This document shows, in pieces, positions 55,503 to 64,000 of a stretch of 64,000 nt of DNA. Below the pieces are notes generated by a model. The model did no database searches. It was not told the DNA's origin and saw only the letters and a program-made list of their open reading frames with translations. Position 1 is the stretch's first letter. Each line of letters starts with the position of its first letter. The DNA comes from Cyanodermella asteris. Its lineage: Eukaryota; Ascomycota; Lecanoromycetes; Ostropales; Stictidaceae. The stretch is from the NCBI GenBank assembly GCA_900618795.1, contig UYJD01000015.1, positions 317,034 to 381,033 of the forward strand, given 5' to 3'. The translations under genes and the position numbers were made by a program.

Positions 55503-58054
55503 ATGACCAATAAGAGCGGCGAGGCCGAGGATCAGCATCAGCATCACCATCCTCACATTCCCTTTCGTGGAAAGCTGCTCAATCTCAAGCACAAAGTCGG
55601 CAAGTTTCAGAATATCATCAACCCGAATCATCGCCACGACGAGGAGCACGAACACAAGACCGACGAGAAACGCGCACAGATTTCGGATTCGCAACGCTTT
55701 GGTTCCTTCGCGCCCGAACGCGCTGGCAACAACGTGAAATGGTATGTCGACGGCAGAGATTACTTCTACGCCGTGTCCGTAGCCCTCGAAAAGGCAACCG
55801 AATCTATCTACATTTGTGACTGGTGGTTGAGCCCGGAGCTCTTTCTGAGGCGGCCACCCTACTTCAACCAGAAATGGCGTCTCGACCAAGTACTCAAACG
55901 ACGGGCTGAGGCCGGTGTGAAAATCTATGTCATTGTGTACAAGGAAGTCGCTGCCGCAATTACGTGCAATAGTGAACATACCAAGCATGCCCTGCAAGGT
56001 CTTTGCCCGCCCGGCACCCCCGGGCATGGCAACATTCACGTCATGAGACATCCAGATCACAATGTCTTTGAGAATGCCGGAGACATGACATTTTACTGGG
56101 CTCATCACGAGAAGTTCATTGTCATTGACTATACCATGGCGTTCATTGGCGGACTGGATCTCTGCTTTGGTCGATGGGATAGCCACCAGCATCCTCTCGC
56201 AGACGCTCACCCTGCTGGTGTCGAGAACGAGATTTGGCCTGGTCAGGATTGGAACAACAACCGCATCATGGACTTCCAGAGTGTCGAAGATTGGGCAAGC
56301 AACGAAGTCAGCAAAGCCGAGTTTGGACGTATGCCGTGGCATGATGTCGCGATGGGTGTGATCGGAGACTGTGTCTACGATATTGCTGAGCACTTCGTCC
56401 TGCGCTGGAACTTTGTCAAGAGAGACAAATACAAGCGCGATCCTCGTTTCGACTGGCTACTCTTGGAGGGACGATTGGACGAGAACGAAGATTTGGTGGG
56501 TGTTCAAAGGCCTAAGTTCCCTGTTGGGCACTACATCCAGCACCCTTTGACTCCGCTCAACACAAAGCCTTGGGCCAATAAACACCAGGGCACGGTTCAT
56601 GCTCAACTCGTTCGGAGCAGCTCAGATTGGAGTTCTGGAATCCTGACAGAAGCCAGCATCCAGGAGGCATACTTCGAGATAATCAGCAAGGCGGAGCATT
56701 ACGTCTACATCGAGAACCAGTTTTTCATCACAGCGACGGGAACCGAGCAAGCTCCCATTCACAACACTATAGGCAGAGCTATAGTCGACGCAGTGGTAAG
56801 AGCTGGGAAAGAGGGACGCAAGTTCCGCGTCATCATCGTTATTCCTGCTATACCTGGTTTTGCTGGCGATCTTCGCGACGACGCAGCGGCCGGTACCCGC
56901 GCCATCATGGACTACCAGTACAGGTCGATCCACCGTGGCGAGCACTCCATCTTCGAGCAGATTCGCAAACAGGGCGTAGACCCTGAAAAGCATGTGTTCA
57001 TATTCAACCTGCGAAGTTACGATCGTTTGAATAAGAATTCGGAACTGATCAAGCAAGAAGAGAAGTCAGGCGTGAGCTACCAGCAGGTTCAACGTGCGAA
57101 CGCCGAAGAGATCATGGGCACTGGAGTTCATGGAGCCGTCGATAAGACCGAGTCGGCGGATGAGCGAGATTCCGACGCGGAGCAGAAGCGAGAGCAAGCC
57201 CTCAAAGACAAGGAGAAGTTCGAGGAGGCACGCCCTGAGGGTTATCATCCAGATCCCGCACTTGACAGTATCGCCGATTCAGCTATGCTCCACGGCAAGA
57301 AGGTTTCTGAGATTCCATGGAAGGGTGACCCAGAAAACCAGAGAGAGAACTTCGTACAAGAAGAGTTGTACATTCACGGCAAGCTGCTGATCGTCGACGA
57401 TCGAATTGCTGTCTGTGGAAGCTCCAACATCAATGACAGAGTAAGTTGATACTTGGAGCTCGCGCTGAATATGAGCTAACATCCGTCCATTCGCAAATGG
57501 GAACCCATGATTCCGAACTTAGCATCGTCTTGGAAGACACAGCAGAGATCAATACTACCATGGACGGAAAGCCGTTCAAGGCCGCCCAGCTTGCCGCAAC
57601 TCTTCGTCGTCATCTTTGGCGCGAACACCTTGGTCTTCTTCCGTCACAGCCTCTTGACGCCTCCGAAGACCCCAACGCCCAGCCGCCAGATGTCTGTGGC
57701 AACGACTACATGCTCGGTAAAGAGTACGAGTTTGTTGCCGATCCTCTGTCCGACGAAGTCTGGAACATGTGGACCGAGCAGGCAACGGCCAACACCAAGA
57801 TCTTCCGCCACCTATTCCGCGCCGACCCGGACGACAACATCAGAACTTTTGAAGATTACGACAAGTTCTTGCCTCGCAAGAACATCAGGGCCGGGCACTT
57901 GCACGACCCGTACATCCCATTGGAGATCGTTAAGTCCGAACTCGATAAGATCAAGGGACACTTGGTTTGGCACTCTTTGAGGTTCCTCGAGAATGCAAAC
58001 ATGAGTGAGAAGGGTTTGCAGGTGAATGTGTATACTGAGAGTATCTATACCTGA
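55503..58054 (+). CDS. Phospholipase D
   Basis: Exon 1 55503-57440 and exon 2 from 57476 (model) to 58054, about 838 aa. The two HKD catalytic motifs are present: HHEKFIVID (H202, K204, D209) followed by GGLDLCFGRWD, and HGKLLIVDD (H625, K627, D632) followed by GSSNINDR. The N-terminus is His-rich, and there is a YICDWWLSPELFLRRP block. PLD hydrolyses phosphatidylcholine to phosphatidic acid and choline. PX and PH domains of Spo14 type are not visible, so this is the shorter fungal PLD class. The intron after NDR starts with GTAAGT, but the expected 3' end has no AG; the only in-frame AG gives a 35-nt intron and adds LTSVH before SQMGTHDSE (see findings). The exon 2 start is therefore uncertain. 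Confidence 0.9.
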
Positions 58055-60499
58055 GGAGTAGTCACTGGGAGCCTCTAATGACCGGGTTACACACGTCCAG
58101 GCGCAGGTAAGGGCAAAGCAGAGCTGTTTTTTCCCCCATATATTGCTAGAATATCTTCATCGAGAACATGAATTACATCAGACACCCAATGTCTAGCACC
58201 ATTGTTGTTGCATTGGCCTCAGCTTAATTTCATGCTTCCTGACTCGCATCGCATTCAATGATATTCCCGTCTGAGTACTTCACGACATACTTGACCGTAC
58301 AGCCAAACATGTGCTTGACCATGTGTGAGACTGAAAACATGCTTGAGTCCACGTTTGAGTACATGCATTAGCTTCACAGGCCCTCTCAGGCCCTTCAAAT
58401 GCGCATTGCATATTTGCAGCATGTCAGACACCGTTTGTGCAGATGCGGATGGGCACCCAACTCAGCCTTGGAAGGGATGGCACAAGCAGGAGGTATTAGG
58501 CTCTGACATGCGTCGCCGTCTTCGATTCATGTGTCGCAATTCTCTTCATATCACAAACATCGCCCATTTATCTGTTCAACCATTCGCGCGACAATGTTAC
58601 CATCAAGATCAGATGTCGCACGGTGCCAATGACAACAATGCCAGGCAGCATCAACCAATGCATTGCAGCATATATGAGATGTCTGCGGAACCAGTTACAT
58701 TTGCTCAACATGATGCGTCCCCCCGAAAGATTACCTACAGCCTTTGCGAGTGATTCAAAGCACTACACGGGATGCTATCATCGACAACGTCAATCGACGG
58801 TACCGGCATTCAGTTTCCTCTCATCCGGTACATGCTATCTTTGTTCATATAGCACTCGTCCAGTCGCATCAGGCCTTCATCAAACGCACAAGCCAGCATT
58901 CGAATTGGGCAAGACACGGCATATTCTCGCGACCAAGGCTCTCTTCCTGGATGAGGGATTATTCGGCATTCTCGACGACGACCTTCCACCGAACAAACTC
59001 TCGAACATGGCCGATATCAATTCAAGATCGTCCACTCCCTTGCTTCCTCGTCGACCACGCCTTCTCGCACCCGATATCGCCGTCTTCAACGGTCGTATCT
59101 TGGAACTGCAGCTCAATGGACTCTTGACCGTTTGAGACATGGAGACACATATAATGGTGGGCATGTTGGAGACGATTGAGAGCGATATCATCCCGCAGTC
59201 TTAGACCAAGTTATTCGCCGAGTATACCCGTACGCAAGAGAAACGAAGAATAATATGAAATCCCTGGGGCCTTATCGTGGTGGGCTGCCGTCGAAGTCAA
59301 ATTCCGGCGCCGATATCAAATCCAACCAAAGTCAGGCCGATTGCTGCTCGAGACCATCTTCCTCTTATACGATCCTCAAACACAAGCTGCCGATGCCACG
59401 ACCACAGACCCAGCCATTGAAGTCATGGAGACGACAGCGGCAACGTAGAAAGCTATCCAGTCCGGACGGATCTCGTATTACGCCCGACCTACCTGCGCCA
59501 ACCAGGATTCATCGTCGTTGTTGCAACGATGTACCATCACAAGACATTAGCTCTGCTCGGAATACTATACCTAGGCACGGGCATATCCCGATGATCCTTT
59601 TCCCAGCCACGACCAGTCGCTACCGAGTTTGTAGGCGTACGATACACGGAGATGTGGCAACTGTAATGCGAAGCTCCTTATCAACTTTCAGGAGCACTCG
59701 GATCGAGGTATAGAGACGGCATAGCAAGCATGCGGATATGATACGTCTTTAAAGGTGATTCTCTATGAGTTTTGTAAGTAGTTCAAGGCGCTGTATAACA
59801 CGCCATCGACAATGCCGATCGAGAATACACCCTACCACGAATACCGCACGAAGATTACTAGTATGCGGGAGAAAGTGAGGGCTCAGAGCCCGGATCTGCA
59901 TACACAGCTAACCATCAACTAGCTGAAGGGGCGATGTCGGCATTGGAAGAACTCGGCCCGTCGCCTTATTAACAGCTCGGAGGACAACATTGTGTCCAAG
60001 TACGGCGGCCGCATACTTACGAAGACAACGGCATTAGGCGGAGTCCACGTATTGCAAGACAACTGTGATACCCTCGACCTTGCCAACATCCCCTAGCACG
60101 ATAGGCTCTGGCCTTTCGCTGGCTGTACAGAAGAGCCGGTCGACCTGACGAGCGTGGAAGGAAAGCATCATTTCGAGACCCATCTGGGGAAAGTATGGAG
60201 GTGGATTGATTCTAACCGACCGGACATCGCAAAGATGGCGACGAGATTCTTCGACGAGCCAGCAGGTGATTCCACGCAGGTGTGGGCAGGATGTTCCTGC
60301 TTGAAATCTAGCGCGAGCATCAACACGAGCGCGTGTACGTGGAGTTCTTTCATTTGCGCACAGAGTCCGCGACACGCATGGCACGAAAGATCCGCGAAGT
60401 GGACCAGACACAGTTCGGAGAAACGCTTAATAACTCGTCCGCATACGGCGCTCAAATGGAATCCTGCACTATGGTACCTTGCTATGAGACATCTTTAGC
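58055..60499. other. Gene-poor interval, possible relic coding DNA
   Basis: 2.4 kb. Several stop-interrupted stretches look protein-like (for example FETHLGKVWRWIDSNRPD at about 60170, then VYVEFFHLRTESATRMARK at about 60330 in another frame; also a minus-strand run ending near 60034). I cannot tie them to a family, so no pseudogene is called. Confidence 0.35.
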
Positions 60500-61523
60500 T
60501 CATGCTTTTATACTCATCTTCTCCACCCCTTTCAACGCATCAACCCCATCCTCATCATCCTCTTCCTCGCCCGCCTTGCCAGCGAGACCCCTCTCCCAAA
60601 GCATCTTGCCCGTCAACCTCTCCTCGCCTTTCCCTGAGCCAACCGCACTCCTCTTCTTCTTTTCCTCCGCCTCCCTCTCCTCCCTCAACTTTTCCCTCTC
60701 CTTCTTCATCTCCTCCATGAACCTTGCCCGCCATTCCATGAACCTCTCCGCCGTGACTGCTTCGCCCTGAAACTTCTCATTCTCCTTCTGTTCCTGTTCT
60801 TGGGCTATGATCTCTGCTTGTGCCTCGACGGCCTTTTGTCGCTCAGTGATGAGTAGTTCGGCGCTGTCTTTGAGGGTGCTGACCAGCGTGAAGACCATGG
60901 CCATGCCGAGGCTTTCTTCGATTGTGGAATCGAGGGAGGAGAGGAGGGTTTCCTTGTCGGATTGTATGTCTAGATGTAGGTGCTTGGCGGAGTTGGGAGG
61001 CTGGGCGAGGTCGAGGTGAGGGGCGACATCGGGGTAGGTCTCGGGGTAGGTGATTGTCAGCCATAAGATGGCTTGCAAAGTATCAGCATCGTCGCCCTCA
61101 AAGTTGAAATAATGCCATTCACAGAAGACCCGACAAATGGACAGATACATCCGATTGCAATCTAGATTGGACATAGTTGTATTCCACGCTGCTCAAATTG
61201 TTCGGCAGTTTTGCTCAACATGGTTCGTAGCTCAAAAGCGCACAGAATTATCGACGATTTTCGGGTGGCCAATCTTGGACCGGAAGAAGACCTCGGAAGC
61301 ACTTACGCGGTTCATCTTCATCTTCTGCGCCGCCGTCCACCTCTAATGTTACCGCAACCCGAAATGAGTTTTCTGATAAGTCTGCACGGAGAAATCTCAG
61401 TCATCAGCTCTCCAGCTCTTCCATACGAAGTCGTAAGCAGTACCAGCCAGCCATACCGGTGATTTCGTCCGGGAAGATTGAATCCAAGACCTCCCGCTCC
61501 TCTTTCTGCTCATCAATACCCAT
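60500..61523 (-). CDS. GIR2: RWD-domain protein, GIR2-like
   Basis: Minus strand, three exons: 61523-61457, 61381-61307 and 61071-60500, with introns of 75 nt (GTATGG donor, GTGCAG acceptor) and 235 nt (GTAAGT donor, GCAAG acceptor), both phase 1. The product is 237 aa. The spliced N-terminus is MGIDEQKEEREVLDSIFPD, then DLSENSFRVAVTLEV, PPILWLTITYPETYPDVAP and LDLAQPPN, a classic RWD domain with its YPxxYPxxxP signature. A helical, Glu/Lys-rich C-terminus follows, containing FMEWRARFMEEMKKE and LTGKMLWERGLAG, as in Gir2/RWDD1. Yeast Gir2 binds Gcn1 and the DRG-type GTPase Rbg2, modulating Gcn2 signalling and translation. Divergent from SEM1 with 346 bp between start codons. The symbol is by domain layout and is tentative. 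Confidence 0.88.
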
Positions 61524-61869
61524 GGTGGTTGTCACACTCGATATTCCAAGCCGTAGCCATAGAGATGAGCTCAATGAGGGCCAAACCTTCAGTACCGTCC
61601 CCTAACGCCCCGGAACGTCCCGCACCAAAGCTCGCCAGCGGGGTCGCCCAGGAGTGACGCGCAGCGGCTCCTTCTCCGGGTTTTGCGGCACTTATTGCCG
61701 TGCATCGGCTCGCAGCCGCCGCCGCCGCATCAACGGCGGACTCTGAGACCTTGAAATCAATCACTTCCTTGCCTCATCTACAGCTATCACCACCTCACAA
61801 CCTTGTCAAGCACATCCGAAACGTCGCCGACCTACAGCCCCGTCATCTCTCTCATAACGTACCGCCATC
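61524..61869. promoter_or_regulatory. Shared divergent promoter of GIR2-like gene and SEM1
   Basis: 346 bp separate the two divergent start codons, so the core promoters and leaders must share this interval. No single element is convincing by eye. Confidence 0.5.
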
Positions 61870-62323
61870 ATGTCCGCAGGCGAAGGTGCCAACCCGACTT
61901 CCAAGCTCCAACCCACAGACAAGAAGATCGCAGACACGGCCGGCGCGAACGCGGCAGCGAGCGCGGTGGATGGAAAGAAAGACAATGCCGCGTTAGAAGA
62001 GGACGACGAATTCGAGGACTTTCCCGTTGAAGGTGAGAACAGAGGCACCAACAACATCTCAAGCGCACGAATGCGACGGCGAAGAATGCGTACACTGACC
62101 ATGGTTGTCCCTACAGACTGGCCGGAAGAGGAGACAGAGGCTGCGGCCGGAAATGCACATCTCTGGGAAGAGAGCTGGGATGATGACGACGAGAATGAGG
62201 ACTTTTCAAAGATCTTAAAGTACGTTCCGTGGCACGAATATCTGTCTGCCCGAGATGGTGCCTGAGCAATGTTGCTGACGAAAGGACAGGGAGGAGTTAC
62301 AGAAGGTTAAGAACCAGAAGTAA
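61870..62323 (+). CDS. SEM1: 26S proteasome / TREX-2 subunit Sem1 (DSS1)
   Basis: Exons 61870-62032, 62117-62219 and 62290-62323; introns are 84 nt (GTGAGA donor, CTACAG acceptor, phase 1) and 70 nt (GTACGT donor, GACAG acceptor, phase 2). The product is 99 aa. It shows the two Sem1/DSS1 acidic-aromatic motifs: LEEDDEFEDFPVEDWPEEE, interrupted by intron 1, and HLWEESWDDDDENEDFSKIL. The C-terminus ends in a short Lys-rich helix (KEELQKVKNQK). Sem1 is a small, largely disordered acidic protein found in the proteasome lid, in TREX-2 mRNA export and with BRCA2-like proteins. The N-terminal 35 residues are a Lys/Ala-rich extension. Convergent with PGK1, 319 bp apart. Confidence 0.95.
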
Positions 62324-62642
62324 TGAGATGATGCGCAGATACTTGCGCAAATGCATGGAGACGATAGTCGGGACAAGTTCGACGTGCATGAAGATGGATG
62401 AACAATATCAGGAGCGAAGATCCGCTCGGATTCGACGGCCGTTCAATGACACTTTCAAAACGAAACCGTTGCTCTCCTTCGCATCTCATCAGGCTGGAAA
62501 CTGAGAGTGATCATACTCTGAAGCGGTCTCGTTGGTCCGATCGATATGTGTCTATACTGGTGCTAAACTACAGTTTTTGCTTCGCCGTGATGCCTTTATG
62601 GTACAAGATCAGGCCTTCGAGCGGACATGGGGCTGGCAATGC
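62324..62642. other. Convergent SEM1-PGK1 spacer
   Basis: 319 bp of 3' flanking sequence. The PGK1 frame is open for 24 codons beyond its stop within this interval. Confidence 0.5.
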
Positions 62643-63396
62643 CTACTTACTTGACAGAGCAGTGATGCCCGGCAGCTCTTTGCCTTCAAGCAGCTCCAAG
62701 CTGGCTCCTCCGCCGGTCGACACGTGGCTGAGCTTGTCCTCGACACCATATTTGGCGGCAACCGTCGCCGTATCGCCACCACCAATGATGACGGTCTTGC
62801 CATTGCCTGCGGCGGCGACAGCGGCGTCCATGGTTGCTCGTGTACCCTTGGCAAATGCGTCGAACTCGAAGACACCGGGAGGACCGTTCCAGAGGATTGT
62901 CGAAGCCTTGTTGATGGTCTCCTTGAATTTCTCAATCGACTTGTCGCCGCAGTCGAGACCCATCCAGCCATCCGGAACACCGTCCGCGTCTGTTGCGTAG
63001 CCGGTCTTTGCGTCCTTGGCGAACTTGTCCGCAGTGATGTAGTCGTTGGGAAGGACGATCTCGACATTGTTCTTCTTTGCCTTCTCGACCAGATCGCCAA
63101 CCGTCTTGCTGCCAGCCTCGTCAAACAGCGAGTTGCCAATCTTGACGCCCTCAAGGGTCTTCTTGAAAGTGAAAGCCATGCCACCGCAGATGATCAAGCT
63201 GTTGACCTTTCCCAACAAGTTATCGATCAACTGGATCTTGTCACTGACTTTGGCACCACCCAAAATGGCCAAGAAGGGGCGCTTCGGGTTCTCCAGCGCC
63301 GCAGCAAAGTAATCCAGCTCCTTCTTCATCAGATATCCACTCGCCTGCTGCGGCAAGTCGACACCCACCATACTGCTGTGCGCACGGTGCGCAGTT

Positions 63397-63429
<33 letters not shown>

Positions 63430-63833
63430 GCAGTCAGACCCTTCCTGAATTCCTCGACCTTGCTCTTGTCCGCCTTGACCTTTTTGCCGTCGGCGTCCTT
63501 GCTGCTGCCCTCCTCTTCGACGTGGAATCGCAGGTTCTCGAGCAGGATGACGGAGCCCTCCGGCGCGCTGTTGACCGTCTTCTCGGTTTCCGGGCCGACG
63601 CAGTCGTCTGTGAAGATGACCTTCTTGCCGTCTAGCTGCTTCTCCAGCTCTGGAATGACCGGCTTGAGAGAGTACTTGTCGTTGCGCTTGCCGTCCGGGC
63701 GGCCGAGATGGGACATGAGGATCACGGCTTTGGCGCCGGAGGAGAGGGCTTTCTTGATGGTCGGTACGGCACCGACGATGCGCTGGTTGTTGGTGACATT
63801 CTTGTCAGAGTCGAGCGGGACGTTAAAGTCGAC
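62643..63833 (-). CDS. PGK1: Phosphoglycerate kinase, 5' partial
   Basis: The last exon of PGK1 on the minus strand: 396 residues starting at [19 protein letters not shown], directly after a CTCCAG acceptor (63834-63839) preceded by a GCTAAC branch site. The first exon, encoding about 21 residues that end in RVLIR, is not in the window and must lie beyond 64000, so this intron exceeds 160 nt. Family blocks: [74 protein letters not shown] and [17 protein letters not shown]-type C-terminus (here [17 protein letters not shown]). The enzyme makes ATP and 3-phosphoglycerate in glycolysis. The stop codon overlaps a GTAAGT donor. Confidence 0.96.
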
Positions 63834-64000
63834 CTGGAGAAGAGGATGTTAGCCAATTGCTTTCGTGGCCGAAGTCAGTTGTGTTGGGGGTTGTGCAAGG
63901 TCTGCGTCAAGATTCCACACAGAGGCTTTGGGAAGCTTCCCAGCACCTTTCGCTGCTAATTCATCTTGCTCCCGGAACATCAAGCTTGCTTGCTAGACGG

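Noticed and set aside
62568-62642. Peroxisomal PTS1 in a PGK1 extension
   Set aside because: The extension ends QKL rather than a canonical SKL-type tripeptide, so targeting is not claimed; only the donor overlap is reported.
62724-63635. 303-codon plus-strand open frame
   Set aside because: It lies antisense to PGK1 and has no independent family signal.

Overview
This window reads as nuclear DNA of a filamentous ascomycete (Pezizomycotina; a Dothideomycete-like fungus is my best guess, by inference). The signs are spliceosomal introns of about 45-250 nt with GTAAGT/GTACGT donors and CTAAC/CTGAC branch sites, fungal-only families (fungal SLATT, fungal rhodopsin-like integral membrane proteins, NUP purine nucleoside permease, DUF7025-type AAA ATPase), and a moderately GC-rich base composition. 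One run of 25 Ns (47619-47643) marks an assembly gap. I see no LTR element, no rRNA and no convincing tRNA.

Left part (1-17 kb): a 5'-truncated SLATT-domain two-TM protein, an F-box-like LRR protein, about 6.4 kb with no recognisable gene, the RSC7/Swp82-type chromatin-remodelling subunit (AT-hook, three exons), then about 5 kb without a recognisable gene. The RSC7 stop codon sits inside a 123-bp tandem repeat, and the same reading frame stays open for 246 codons beyond it.

Middle (17-36 kb): secreted GH47 alpha-1,2-mannosidase; secreted purine nucleoside permease-like protein (convergent); a decayed rhodopsin-like membrane protein gene; a Ser-rich coiled-coil protein; the CLASP-family microtubule protein STU1 with a shortened first TOG region; LSM4, whose first exon is just the ATG; a mitochondrial PPR protein; and a small unassigned gene.

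Right part (36-64 kb): a 1048-aa repeat-rich unknown protein; a Met8-Met1-type siroheme synthase; a secreted heme-thiolate (chloro)peroxidase; a 161-bp MITE with 40-bp perfect terminal inverted repeats; an FSH1-like serine hydrolase; a 12-bp minisatellite with an adjoining hairpin; a large AAA ATPase; phospholipase D; a GIR2-like RWD protein divergent from SEM1; and PGK1, whose 5' end runs off the window.

The genes are mostly housekeeping functions (chromatin, splicing, cytoskeleton, glycolysis, proteasome, siroheme) mixed with secreted enzymes. They do not form an evident biosynthetic cluster. The most noteworthy signals are the RSC7 stop-spanning repeat and readthrough frame, the MITE, the CLASP domain loss, an apparently lost 3' splice site in the PLD gene, and a splice donor overlapping the PGK1 stop codon.
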